Below, piece after piece: positions 49,701 to 55,568 of a DNA stretch of 64,000 nt (position 1 is its first letter; each line of letters starts with the position of its first letter). The notes below the pieces were generated by a model, which did not search any database, was not told where the DNA came from, and worked only from the letters and a program-made list of their open reading frames with translations. The DNA is from Branchinecta lynchi (taxonomy: Eukaryota; Arthropoda; Branchiopoda; Anostraca; Branchinectidae), in the NCBI GenBank assembly GCA_023053575.1, contig JAKZAP010000009.1, positions 14,365,869 to 14,429,868 of the forward strand, given 5' to 3'. The translations under genes and the position numbers were made by a program.

Positions 49701-51148
49701 ATGTGTATCCATATAAAAGCACGCGTCTCCACCGAGTCTCCACTGTCAATCGTACGTGAAGTATTGACATGGAATATCATATCAGGAACTAAAATGGACA
49801 TGAAAAACGGTTTTTGAAGCCAAACTGGTACAGAAACTGCTTTCAAAAGAAAAGTATAAAACGGAATAAAGTGAACAAAATACTATTTCGCCTTTAGCTA
49901 GCGCTTTAGATTTTTGATTTGTTGTACAGATTTTTGTTTCTGGTCTGGACAGTGTCAAAACCGTTTGTATCGCAATCTGTTTAAGGTTAAGCTAATAAAT
50001 CTCTTAGATTGACAGTACTATACTTGGAGTCTCCACCGGCAATCGAACGGCTTTCACAACCGTGTTCGTCCAGACCCGGCGTGCCTTCATTGGCTGAATA
50101 TCACAAATTGGTGGTTATCACCCTGTTATTAATCGTTACGATGGCTTCCGACAGTTTACGATTGCCAGCGGAGACCCTAATTCAGACCCTTCAAAATACG
50201 CTGTTTCTTATGCAAACCAACCACTGTGTAGACATCGTGATACCAACATTGGATTGGTGGTTATTACCCTGTTATTAATCGTCACGATGGATTCCGACAC
50301 TTTACGATTGCCAGCGGAGACCCTAATTCAAACGGGGCTTCAAAATACGCTGTTTCTTATGCAAACCAACCACTGTGTATACATCGTGATACCAACATTG
50401 GATTGGTGGTTATTACCCTGTTATTAATCGTCACGATGGATTCCGACACTTTACGATTGCCAGCGGAGAATTCAAACGGGGCTTCAAAATACGCTGTTTC
50501 TTATGCAAACCAACCCCTGAGTATACATCGTGATACCAACATTCACATACATTCACGTCCTTCAGGTTTCTGTTGGACAGTGGCTACCCCCGCATGTATG
50601 CGTTCGTACTATCCTATTTGACGGTGCAAAAGGGATTTTCCAGCTTGAGCCTGAAGAGAACCCTTGCCAAGAAGGGCCGAAATATAGCTCTAATAAAATG
50701 TAGCTCACTTATCCCTTTTGCACCGTCAAATAGGATTCGCAGTCAGCTTGGGCTGACGGAACTTTAATTAATATCCTACTACGAGAATAATGATAATCAC
50801 TGAGTAATTTGCAATGTAATAAATGAAAATTTGTTCTTCACTACTCACAATAATAACTAGCACTATTTCTTTCTAGCTCCTCCCTGTGCACCGCCCCCAT
50901 CCGCCGCCACTTCCCGCAGCTGCCTTACCTCCCAGAGCTTAGTGGGTCAGTACGACTTACCGGGTAACTACTATGATCCACCGAGTGGATACAGGCAGCC
51001 GTACAATAGCAGTGTTAGCAGTCTGCCATCTACCGTGACAGATTCTTACGAGACTGAGGTGGAACTGGAATCAGTAAGAAGAGGTGGACAGATTATTAAT
51101 GTGAGGAAGTCCGAAAGATTGGGACGACGTTCTCATGTCTACATCTAG
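31689..51148 (+). CDS. fgfrl1: FGF receptor-like 1 (FGFRL1)-type receptor, 9 coding exons
   Basis: Coding exons: 31689-31773, 33890-34005, 35208-35385, 37413-37615, 38475-38625, 42215-42414, 44697-44932, 46584-46771, 50877-51148; 1,629 nt, 542 residues. All introns are GT-AG and all phases fit. Signal peptide about 1-22; Ig1 Cys53-Cys108, Ig2 Cys180-Cys226, Ig3 Cys273-Cys345, each with the core Trp (65, 192, 288); membrane span about 371-397; 145-residue tail, no kinase. Vertebrate FGFRL1 is about 500 residues with the same plan. WLKLVE, then DGHYLSKL and GTYVC in Ig3 are FGFR/FGFRL1 hallmarks. FGFRL1 binds FGFs and heparan sulfate at the cell surface and in planarians (nou-darake) limits FGF signalling; that role here is inference. 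Confidence 0.87.
32101..32375. repeat. Interspersed repeat, GCGAGGGGTCCTTTAA family
   Basis: GTAAATTGTTTCCCCGTTTT, ACAGCCAAAACCGTGGGGTA and GAATAGTGCGAGGGGTCCTT recur inverted at 41328-41590, and direct in two halves at 59570-59626 and 61040-61222, where another element has inserted. Confidence 0.75.
32576..32744. mobile_element. CACTGTAAAAA-family MITE in fgfrl1 intron 1
   Basis: Runs CACTGGAAAAAAAAAATC to CTTTTTACAGTG. Flanks AACAT and ATGTT extend the inverted repeat. Confidence 0.85.
33140..33250. mobile_element. Partial TATGCCAAACG palindromic MITE
   Basis: Contains TTGGCATAGGGTATCCAGCG and ends TAGGGGTTTGTGGCTGACTG, one half of the element at 11976-12297. Confidence 0.6.
33456..33815. 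mobile_element. MITE, CACTGTCAGAAGTTTCATA family
   Basis: Left CACTGTCAGAAGTTTCATAA is inverted at the right end as TTATGAAACTTCTGACAG. The interior has further inverted TTATGCATAA and GATAACACGTCGGATGTTAT blocks. Other copies are at 47545-47915 and 57008-57384. It ends 74 bp before fgfrl1 exon 2. Confidence 0.85.
33890..34005 (+). CDS. fgfrl1: fgfrl1 coding exon 2 (Ig1, first half)
   Basis: Residues 29-67. TVGETARLVCPF gives the first Ig1 cysteine (53), and DWQK gives the core tryptophan (65). Acceptor TGTTTTCAG, donor AAG|GTAAGC, phases 1 to 0. The first ATG in the exon is out of frame and irrelevant. Confidence 0.88.
34038..34332. mobile_element. MITE, GAGCGTGTTCCACCC family
   Basis: Ends GAGCGTGCTCCACCCTTCTA and the inverse of GAGCGTGTTCC. 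The interior carries GTTACTACGCTGACCGTT and GATTGGTCGGATTCGCC. Other members are at 43325-43631, 45027-45312 and 46055-46430, and an interrupted one at 36446-37244. The best-preserved copies have 3-bp target duplications (TAT, TAA), consistent with a PIF/Harbinger-type MITE. It lies in fgfrl1 intron 2, 32 bp after exon 2. Confidence 0.82.
34440..34625 (-). mobile_element. tRNA-Thr-derived SINE, copy 3
   Basis: Head at about 34446-34525 with GAGCGCCTGCCTTGTAAGCA and GGTTCAAATCC on the minus strand; the body runs to GATGTGAACTGGTTAGATGA. Same family as 30595-30815. Confidence 0.85.
34626..34866. mobile_element. Palindromic MITE, compact copy
   Basis: Arms of about 100 bp: ATAATACATAGACGGCACTT to GAAGTCTAGGACTCCATTGT on the left, inverted on the right to GCCATCTATGTATTATTAAT. 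It directly follows the SINE, as at 30820-31292. Confidence 0.85.
34879..35010. mobile_element. hAT-like element fragment, CAGAGGCGTTACTAGCC end
   Basis: CAGAGGCGTTACTAGCCAAA, a G tract, and GTATTTACCGACTAGCT match the left end of the complete element at 47376-48067. The right end is missing. Confidence 0.65.
35208..35385 (+). CDS. fgfrl1: fgfrl1 coding exon 3 (Ig1, second half)
   Basis: Residues 68-126. LKINKVSYQDGGTYRC supplies the D-x-G-x-Y-x-C signature with the second Ig1 cysteine (108), followed by SGYGSVSADIHLVIK. Acceptor CTGTTTCAG, donor AAG|GTAAGT, phases 0 to 1. Confidence 0.92.
36090..36372. mobile_element. GC-rich foldback with central hairpin
   Basis: GAGCCTCGTTTTTGTTGCA at about 36092 is inverted exactly at 36353-36371. 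Within it AGCGCTGC/GCAGCGCT motifs repeat. At the centre CACGGACTTG and CAAGTCCGTG (36223-36251) form a 10-bp hairpin. Confidence 0.7.
36446..37244. mobile_element. GAGCGTGTTCC MITE split by an insertion
   Basis: Left part 36446 to about 36551 (GAGCCTGTTCCACCCTTCTA to AATAGTAACTAATA), right part about 37067-37244 (ACTAATAGTAGCTATT to GGATGGAACACCCTC). ACTAATA occurs at both edges of the interruption, as a 7-bp duplication would. Confidence 0.7.
36880..37066. mobile_element. hAT-like MITE with GACTCGGACT repeats
   Basis: Ends CAGAGCTGGTGGACTC and, inverted, CAGAGCTGCTGTGAGTCC. The interior repeats GACTCGGACT about six times and GTCTCGAGACG twice. Similar hAT architecture (CAG ends, subterminal repeats) appears at 20346-22433. 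Confidence 0.65.
37413..37615 (+). CDS. fgfrl1: fgfrl1 coding exon 4 (linker and Ig2, first half)
   Basis: Residues 127-194. A basic linker (RRGRPRLATKR, LKTKQLK) leads to PQIRRVVPDEEKVF and SSIQLQCIVEGVPTPEVYW, with Ig2 Cys180 and Trp192. The basic N-terminal edge of Ig2 is where FGFRs bind heparan sulfate. Acceptor TTATATTTTAG, donor AAG|GTGAGA, phases 1 to 0. No acidic box is seen in the linker. Confidence 0.92.
37786..38140. repeat. CGAATCCGAATCC repeats in intron 4
   Basis: At least eight copies of GAATCCGAATCC-type sequence in two clusters (37805-37905, 38088-38140). The left edge, CAGAGATGGGCGAATCG, looks like a hAT terminus with subterminal repeats; no right end was found. Confidence 0.5.
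38475..38625 (+). CDS. fgfrl1: fgfrl1 coding exon 5 (Ig2, second half)
   Basis: Residues 195-244. SKAEDSGIYSCMAKNQFG carries the D-S-G-x-Y-x-C signature (Cys226). Acceptor GCTTTTAG, donor TTG|GTGAGT, phases 0 to 1. A minus-strand frame over the same DNA is a shadow. Confidence 0.93.
38660..39055 (-). mobile_element. tRNA-Thr-derived SINE, copy 4, with insertion
   Basis: Head at 38664-38745 (GAGCGCCTGCCTTGTAAGCA, GGTTGAAATCC on minus). The body is split at 38806-38994 by a MITE, then resumes GATCCCGCCTCATCTAACGA. It lies in fgfrl1 intron 5. Confidence 0.85.
38798..39002. mobile_element. hAT-type MITE with C/G tracts, 8-bp target duplication
   Basis: Element 38806-38994 (189 bp), flanked by perfect GGAACAGT duplications at 38798-38805 and 38995-39002. 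Ends CAAGGCCGTATCCAGG and, inverted, CAGTCCCGTATCCAGG. Poly-G follows the left end and poly-C precedes the right end, so the tracts are part of the inverted repeat. Relatives are at 16440-16650 and, weaker, 15770-15905. Confidence 0.9.
39103..39438. mobile_element. hAT-type MITE, CAGAGCAAAATAACAC family
   Basis: The right end AGTGTTATTTTGCTCTG is clear at 39438. The left end (AAGAGTAAAGTAGTACTAGG) is diverged. Read on the minus strand, 39300-39438 matches 4377-4700 without the nested foldback. Confidence 0.7.
39764..39835. repeat. Long hairpin
   Basis: TTTTTTCATCGCTACTTTCAA and its inverse TTGAAAGTAGCGATGAAAAAA flank a ~23-bp loop. An alternating TATATGTACATATAC tract follows at 39838-39880. 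Confidence 0.75.
40430..40625. mobile_element. Foldback, AAGAAGGGCCGAAATAT family
   Basis: The left arm CGGGCCTTCTTGGCAAGG and right arm AAGAAGGGCCGAAATATAGC flank a short centre. The right end runs to GATTCGCAGTCAGCTTGGGC. It lies in fgfrl1 intron 5. Confidence 0.75.
40935..41252 (-). mobile_element. ~137-bp-repeat element, 5' part only (E3)
   Basis: Minus orientation. The GGGATCC terminus is at 41239-41252, followed inward by GATACCTATGACTCTTAAAA and the GTCCGTC run (41185-41200), then one partial unit. The GGTCTTGTT terminus is missing. Confidence 0.7.
41328..41590. repeat. GCGAGGGG repeat family, inverted copy
   Basis: Inverted relative to 32101-32375, starting CCCCTCGCACTATTTACTCT and including ACCCACGGTTTTGGCTGT and CGACAACCATCGACAGCGG. 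Confidence 0.7.
42215..42414 (+). CDS. fgfrl1: fgfrl1 coding exon 6 (Ig3, first half)
   Basis: Residues 245-311. TSVTLQCFVEIG gives Cys273, and IQVNWLKLVEN gives Trp288. The exon ends FEGKEYL. W-L-K-x-V-E followed by an acidic insert and a G-x-x-Y/F-x-x-L strand is characteristic of FGFR/FGFRL1 Ig3. Acceptor TTTCCATCTAG, donor CTG|GTAAGT, phases 1 to 0. Confidence 0.93.
42470..42560 (-). mobile_element. Non-LTR 3' tail fragment (minus strand)
   Basis: TTTATTATTTATTTATTGTG, ACCCACTTTTTGTATAACAG and CGGAGTATGAG match the tail at 22806. A third copy is at 44068-44140. Confidence 0.45.
43325..43631. mobile_element. GAGCGTGTTCC MITE with TAT duplication
   Basis: Ends GAGCGTGTTCCATCCTACTT and CACGCTC, flanked by TAT on both sides (43322-43324 and 43630-43632). 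Oriented opposite to 34038-34332. It lies in fgfrl1 intron 6. Confidence 0.85.
43866..43985 (-). mobile_element. tRNA-Thr SINE body fragment
   Basis: Diverged body: GAGGGGCTCGTGAATAGTTC, CAGATAGAAGCGGACCGTAG, GCAGTTCACATGG. The tRNA-like head is lost. Confidence 0.6.
44697..44932 (+). CDS. fgfrl1: fgfrl1 coding exon 7 (Ig3 end and membrane span)
   Basis: Residues 312-390. DGHYLSKL and SQSGTYVCFAVSSPGYD complete Ig3 with Cys345. A basic stalk, VRKGKG, precedes the hydrophobic span SVVLLAVVGTFAALCIIV. Acceptor TTTTTCCCTAG; donor GTGAGT at 44933 (an in-frame alternative GT two bases earlier would break the phase to exon 8). Phases 0 to 2. The leading ATG is internal. Confidence 0.93.
45027..45312. 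mobile_element. GAGCGTGTTCC MITE with TAA duplication
   Basis: Starts GAGCGTGTTCTACCCTTC, ends GGTGGAACACGCTC, flanked by TAA on both sides. Internal match to 34038-34332 is very high. It lies in fgfrl1 intron 7. Confidence 0.88.
45482..45640. mobile_element. CACTGTAAAAA MITE
   Basis: CACTGTAAAAAGTTTCTCCG to TTTTTTTTTACAGTG, with the AGATTAATCCGAATTAG core. It lies in fgfrl1 intron 7. Confidence 0.88.
46034..46505. mobile_element. CACTGTAAAAA MITE split by a GAGCGTGTTCC MITE
   Basis: Left stub CACTGTAAAAAATTCTTC at 46034-46051. The right part (AGATTAATATCTTCTTAGAA, CAAATACTGCAAAGATTTTG) is at 46433-46505. Between them a complete GAGCATGTTCC MITE (46055-46430) carries an (AAT)n stretch and a two-copy AAATAAGGCACATGGCCTCT repeat. 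Confidence 0.8.
46584..46771 (+). CDS. fgfrl1: fgfrl1 coding exon 8 (cytoplasmic tail, proximal)
   Basis: Residues 391-452. It begins TGTCCLIRRKNR, with two cysteines at the membrane border (possible palmitoylation) and a basic stop-transfer. Then comes an acidic stretch (QPEEDE) and NTYTYLAVPKL, with overlapping tyrosine sorting-type motifs YTYL (438-441) and YLAV (440-443). Acceptor TTCATTCCAG, donor AAG|GTAAGC, phases 2 to 1. Confidence 0.9.
46825..47045. mobile_element. Foldback, AAGAAGGGCCGAAATAT family
   Basis: Left arm GATAGTGCAAAACGGATACG, TTTCGGCCCTTCTTGG; right arm AAGAAGGGCCGAAATATAGC, TATCCGTTTTGCGCTGTCAA. It starts 50 bp after fgfrl1 exon 8. Confidence 0.82.
47089..47287. mobile_element. 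Near-perfect palindromic element, ~85-bp arms
   Basis: TTTACACACTGCGTAAAATC, GTATTTTACGCACGTTTTGA, CATTTCTAGCAATACGGACG on the left is inverted on the right to GATTTTACGCAGTGTGTAAA. Only a ~25-bp centre is unpaired. TAA lies close to both edges. Confidence 0.85.
47368..48075. mobile_element. hAT-type element with 8-bp duplication CTTCGAGG
   Basis: Element 47376-48067 (692 bp) between perfect CTTCGAGG repeats (47368-47375, 48068-48075). Ends CAGAGGGGTTACTAGCC and, inverted, CAGGGGCGTTACGAC. The interior has TTTACCGACTG repeats and G tracts. A complete CACTGTCAGAAG MITE is nested at 47545-47915. No transposase. Confidence 0.9.
47545..47915. mobile_element. CACTGTCAGAAGTTTCATA MITE nested in hAT element
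   Basis: Both ends intact (CACTGTCAGAAGTTTCATAA / TTATGAAACTTCTGACAGTG). The interior mirrors the copy at 33456-33815. Confidence 0.88.
48262..48510. mobile_element. Foldback, AAGAAGGGCCGAAATAT family (well preserved)
   Basis: Left arm from TTTGACGGTGCAAAACGGAT, through CTTCTTGGCAAGGGTCCTCT, CAGGCTCAAG. The right arm is the near-exact inverse to ATCCGTTTTGCACCTTCAAA, then GATTAGCAGTCACCTTGGGC. Confidence 0.85.
48717..49205. mobile_element. GCCGAGGGG element with GGAATAATCC repeats
   Basis: Left TAGCCGAGGGGTCGAAGACT, right TCGTCGACCCCTCGCCCTTA. Outer thirds hold many GGAATAATCCGGAATGGTCA units (48760-48830, 49078-49165), each with GGAATGGTGTA near the end. The middle is unique. It lies in fgfrl1 intron 8. 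Confidence 0.65.
50107..50545. repeat. ~148-bp tandem repeat, three copies
   Basis: ATTGGTGGTTAT starts at 50107, 50253 and 50402 (spacings 146 and 149). Each unit includes CCCTGTTATTAATCGTCACG, ACAGTTTACGATTGCCAGCG and AAATACGCTGTTTCTTATGC. High similarity suggests recent expansion. It lies in fgfrl1 intron 8; open frames across it are artefacts. Confidence 0.9.
50605..50765. mobile_element. Foldback, AAGAAGGGCCGAAATAT family (short form)
   Basis: CTATTTGACGGTGCAAAAGG on the left and CCCTTTTGCACCGTCAAATA on the right, with one GAAGGGCCGAAATATAGC arm between. The left inner arm is deleted. It ends 110 bp before the last fgfrl1 exon. Confidence 0.8.
50877..51148 (+). CDS. fgfrl1: fgfrl1 coding exon 9 (distal tail, stop)
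   Basis: Residues 453-542 and TAG at 51146-51148. It starts APPCAPPPSAATS, then the tyrosine-rich GQYDLPGNYYDPPSGY, a Ser-rich stretch, acidic ETEVELE, and a basic end SERLGRRSHVYI. The last three residues fit a class II PDZ ligand (inference). Acceptor TTTCTTTCTAG, phase 1. It has no kinase and no His-rich run like that of vertebrate FGFRL1 tails. Confidence 0.9.
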
Positions 51149-51274
51149 ATGGTGTGCAGAGATAAAAGAAACTGACGTTGCACCCGAGGAAACTAACACG
51201 ATCTAGTCTTTGAATAACCGAACATGCACTACTGGCAGCGCTCCTGACCACGACTTTAGATGGAAGTTGCGTTC
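51149..51274 (+). other. fgfrl1: Probable fgfrl1 3' UTR
   Basis: About 125 bp of unique sequence separate the stop codon from the repeat element at 51275. No AATAAA is present here, so transcription may end inside the repeat or use a variant signal. Confidence 0.5.
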
Positions 51275-52811
51275 TTTTTGGGATCCCAAAACGTAAGTGG
51301 AGGGATACCTATGACATCGCAAAAGTTGTCCGTCTGTCCGTCCGTCTGTGAGCACGATAACTCTCGAAGGGAATGAGATATTTTGATGAAACTTGGTGTG
51401 ACGATTCTTTGGGTGAAGAGTAACGTCGAGTTCGTAGATGGGCCCTGTAACTCTACATTTAGGGGTGGGGGAGGGGGTTCAAATTAATAGACAAACAAAA
51501 TAGTTTTAAACAGCTAATGTGATAGTCGATGATGGAGTCAGAAGGCATGCTGTGCACGATAGTGAAAACCATTTTCTTGCTGGACAAGTAGTTCGTCCGG
51601 AATCCGGCAAAAACCGGAAAGTTGGCTAAAAGTAAAAGTTTTATTTGAAGTTGATTAAATGGTCGATTTAAGAGTAAGAGGACATGCTGAACACGATGCT
51701 GAAAACCATTTTTTTGCTGAACAACTAGTTCGTCCGGAATCCGGCAAAAACCGGAAAGTTGGTTAAAAGTAAAAGTTTCATTTGAAGTTGATTCAATGTT
51801 AGATTTAGGGGTAAAAAAAACATGCTGAACACGATGGTGAAAACAACTTTCTCGCCGAACAACTAGTTCGCCCGGAATCCGGCCAAAACCGGAAAAATTG
51901 TTAAAGGTCGAGTTCGTAGATGGGCCCTGTAGCTCTACATTTGGGGGTGGCCGGGAGGGGGTTCAAATTAAGGGACAAATAAAATATTTTTAAACAGCTA
52001 ATTTGATAGTCGATTATGAGTGAAAACCATTTTCTCGCCGGACAAGTAGTTCGTCTGGAATCCGGCAAAAATAGGATTCGGAAAGAGAACCGGAAAGTTT
52101 GTTAAAAGTAAAAGTTTTATTTGAAGTTGATTAAATGGTCGACTGTGGGGTAAGAAGACATGCTTAGCACGATAATGAAAACAATTTTCTCGCCGGACAA
52201 GTAGTTCGTCCGGTATCCGGCAAAAACCGGAAAGTTGGTTAAAAGTAAAAGTTTTATTTGAAGTTGATTAAATGGTCGATTTAGACATGCGGTAAGAAGA
52301 CATGCTGAACACGATGGTGAAAACCATTTTCTCGCCGAACAACTAGTTCGCCCGGAATCCGACCAAAACCGGAAAAACTTTTAGAAGCAAAAGTTCGATT
52401 AGATGACAGATTAAGGGGTAAGAAGAGAGGCTGAGTCTGTATATGACAATAATTTTTTACCCGGACATATAATTAGTCCAGAATCCGGTTGTAACCGGAT
52501 TTAACTTTTATTCAAAGTTGATTAGATGTTCTTTATAGGGATAAGGAGATACGCTGGATTTGTTTCTGAATTTTCTTTTTTTGCTGGACTAGTAGTTCGT
52601 TCGGAATTCGGGCGAAACCGGAAACTTGGCAGAAGTAAAGCAGGAAGTCTCGGTCAGTATCGTCAAAATAGATATGGCTTATAGAGTTATATTTAAACTT
52701 GGTTTTCTCTGATGATTAGCCTGGTGAAGACTGGGTCTGGCGAAGGCAAGACCTGATTGCCTGAATCAAATATTATATTTCTGGGATCCCATCGACACCT
52801 TTGGTCTTGTT
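51275..52811 (+). mobile_element. ~137-bp-repeat element E4, complete ends
   Basis: Starts TTTTTGGGATCCCAAAACG, AAGTGGAGGGATACCTATGA, then a GTCCGTCTGTCC run. About seven ~137-bp units follow (cores at 51594, 51731, 51869, 52052, 52207, 52349, plus diverged ones), each with CCGGAATCCGGCAAAAACCG, AAAAGTTTTATTTGAAGTTG and AAGACATGCTGAACACGATG. It ends GGGATCCCATCGACACCTTT, GGTCTTGTT. Terminus-to-terminus structure matches E5 and E6. No protein frame. Confidence 0.85.
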
Positions 52812-52949
52812 CTTAAAACAGTCTGTAAGATGACAAGCCAATCGGTTAATACCTTGGTATCGTTTTGGCCAGTAGCGACCCTGGTGAGGACGGGTCTAGG
52901 CGAAAAGCCCCCCCCCCCCCCCCCGGTACCAAACCCCCGAATGCAAGTC

Positions 52950-53110
52950 CAAGCTGACTGCGAATCATACTTGATATTGCAAAACGGATAAGTCAGCTGA
53001 ATTTTATTAGAGCTATCTTTCGGTCCTTCTTGGGAAGGGTGCTCTTCAGGTTCTAAGTCGCTCAAGAAGGGCCGAAGTAGCTTATAGCTCTAGTAAAACT
53101 ATTTACTTAA
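52950..53110. mobile_element. Foldback, AAGAAGGGCCGAAATAT family (partial)
   Basis: Left arm AAGCTGACTGCGAATCATAC, GCAAAACGGATAAGTCAGCT; the right arm is short and diverged (AAGAAGGGCCGAAGTAGC). Confidence 0.65.
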
Positions 53111-53579
53111 CCGTTCACTTAAAGGCACAGAAAACTTGACTACGCAACTTTTGGCAATCACACCGACCCTGGGGGCTTAGATAAAGATACAGGGACTCAT
53201 TGTCGACAGGACCCCCCCCCCCCCTTCTTTGATATCTTGAACCCCCTCCTTCGTGTTCCCAAAGCTAGCTGGCAGGCCCTTGCCCCTTATGCACTGTAAT
53301 TATGCACTTATTCACTGTAAAAATTATCCTTTGTCCGTGTAGCTCCCCCAGTCAAGTTTGAGTCAAGTTTTATGTTCCTTTAACCATTCACTTAACCGCT
53401 TTGCACTATCAAATATAGAGGAAATTAGAACAAAACCTGATTAAAACTGCAGTTTGGACAGCGAGCACATAAGATTTTTCAATGGATGCGCGAGTTAAAC
53501 GTAAATGCGCGGCGGCAGCTCGCTGGCCGCTCACCCCTATAATTAAATACTCTTCATAAAAATATACTGCTTTTTATTA

Positions 53580-53730
53580 ACACTGTATCGGATGGTTTGG
53601 TACCCGGGGGGGGGGGGGGGGGGGGCTCGGTAACGGGGGTTCAGCCGGAAACCGGGGACACGTAAATTTTGCAAAATGGATGTGCAAAACCGCAAATTCA
53701 GAGGAAAGAGTGTTCTAGCACGAAAAAAGC
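53580..53730. other. G-tract sequence, possible diverged MITE
   Basis: A 22-bp G run begins at about 53606, followed by CGGTAACGGGGGTTCAGCCG and AAACCGGGGACACG. It resembles the G-tract MITE class but no second end was found. Confidence 0.3.
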
Positions 53731-53759
53731 CGGGTTTTAAAAGACCACACATATTCACA

Positions 53760-54270
53760 TCCAGTGGGGGACGTCAGTTGATTTTGCTTGTCTTTGGCCA
53801 GTATGACGCGCGTACTTTTTGTTGTGATTAGTGACTCGCGGTACGTACGGTGACTCGCGTGGTGTGCGCGTATTCTCGATTGTGATTGGTGGCTTTGTTG
53901 ATCGTGACTTTAGTGAGCTCTTCAGCCATTGGCTGTATGTTTCTCAGACGTTAGTGTAGCCGTTTGTGGTAGTTGTTTACGATTGTCTGGAAAAAGAAAT
54001 TGTTTGCTTTAACGATAGTGAATTACCATAGAAAGTGAAAAGATGGTATAGATCTGAGTTGTGCAGAACTATGATTGTTGCCTTAACTGTTTTCTGTCAA
54101 ACTTTGGTTCCGGTTCGGATACGCTCTTGATGGTTGATTTGAGACCATCTCGCCCAGTTTTACTTGGATGTTCTTCAGTTTCATAAGAACACTATAGTCA
54201 AGTGAATTTTTCACTCAAGTTATGAGTGAGACTCAAACTTTTTAGTAACCGTTATAGTTTGCTAGTTCTA
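53760..54270. other. No gene; CpG and CCAAT-bearing patch
   Basis: About 53800-53960 is CpG-rich (GACGCGCGTA, GACTCGCGGTACGTACGG) with ATTGG motifs near 53891 and 53928. It might be a promoter of something beyond my recognition; no exon is evident downstream. Confidence 0.25.
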
Positions 54271-55311
54271 AAGCTCTTCTGATGCATCAGAGCTATATTT
54301 GTCCATGGGGCAACTTTTCACGGTAACTTTGATTTGAAAGTTCATCTGAAATACGTAAGAACTTCGTGGTCAGGTCGTTTTTTGTTCGAGCTCTGAGGCT
54401 AAAACTTAGTTTCCAATTCTAAAAATGTCCTGATCGTTATTTGTGACCGCTTTAAAGTTTTGAAAGTTAAATTTGACGATGCAAAACGTCAGACGGTTCT
54501 TCGACCCATCAGCGCTGCATCTGTCTGCAAGACCGCTTCTGACATTCGTTTACTTGAACGTTCCCCTGATTCATAAGAACTGGGTAGTCAAATTGTTTTT
54601 GTTTTTTTTTGAAGCCCCGAGACTCGAAACTTAGTATCTGCTTCTGAAAAGGTACTTATGGTTATCCGTTCTTAAACCTTCGAAAGTTTGTCCGATGCAT
54701 CAAAGCAGAGCTATATTTTTCTTTGAGTCTGCTTCTTACTGTTAATTTATTTGGAAGTTCCTCTGTTTCTGAAGAACTCCGTAGTCAAGTCGGTTTTCTG
54801 TTGGAGCTTAGAGACCAAAACTACTTTTCGACTTCTGAAACTGTTCTTTTGGTTATTTTGTGACCGTTCTTAAAGCTTGTTTCTGTGCAGGTCTTCTGAC
54901 CCATCAGACCTATATTTGTCTTTGAGACGGCCGCATCTTACAGTTCATGTATTTGGAAGTCCCTCTGTTTCTGAAGAACTCCGTAGTCAAATGTTCGAGC
55001 TCTGAGACCAAAACTATTTTTGGACTTCTGAAAATGTTCATTTGGTTATTTTGTGACCGTTCTAAAGCTTGTTTGTGTGCAGGTTTTCTGACCCATCAGA
55101 CCTCTATCTGACTTTGAGACCAACGCTCCTTACAGTTCATGTATTTGGAAGTCCGTCTGTTTCTGAAGAACTTCGTAGTCAAGTGTTTGAGCTCTGAGAC
55201 CAAAACTATTTTTGGACTTCTGGAAAAGTTCATTAGGTTATTTTGTGACCGTTCTAAAGCTTGTTTGTGTGCAGGTTTTCTGACCCATCAGACCTCTATC
55301 TGTATTTCGAT

Positions 55312-55568
55312 ATTTCTTCAGCCCAAGCTGACTGTGAATCATATTTGATAGTGCAAACGGATACGTCAGCTGAATTTTATTGGAGCTGTATTTTGGCCCT
55401 TGGCAAGGGTCCTCTTCAGGCTCAAAACCGCTCAAGTTGGGAAAAAGAACTTTTGGGAAAAACCTTGAGCGGTTTTGAGCCTGAAGAGGACCCTTGCCAA
55501 GAAGGACCATAAAATAGCTCCAATAAAATGCAGCTGAAGTACCCGTTTTACACTATCAAATATGATTT
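55312..55568. mobile_element. Foldback inserted in the ~190-bp array
   Basis: Left TTCTTCAGCCCAAGCTGACT, right inverse to TTTTACACTATCAAATATGA, arms about 115 bp. AAAACCGCTCAAG and CTTGAGCGGTTTT border the centre. Confidence 0.85.

Noticed and set aside
31689..51148. Kinase-bearing FGF receptor
   Set aside because: The reading frame stops at 51146 after a 145-residue tail, with no glycine loop, VAVK or HRD/DFG motif in any downstream frame that I can see.
53760..53990. Promoter of a host gene
   Set aside because: CpG and CCAAT motifs are present but no first exon or downstream gene could be found; kept only as a low-confidence note.
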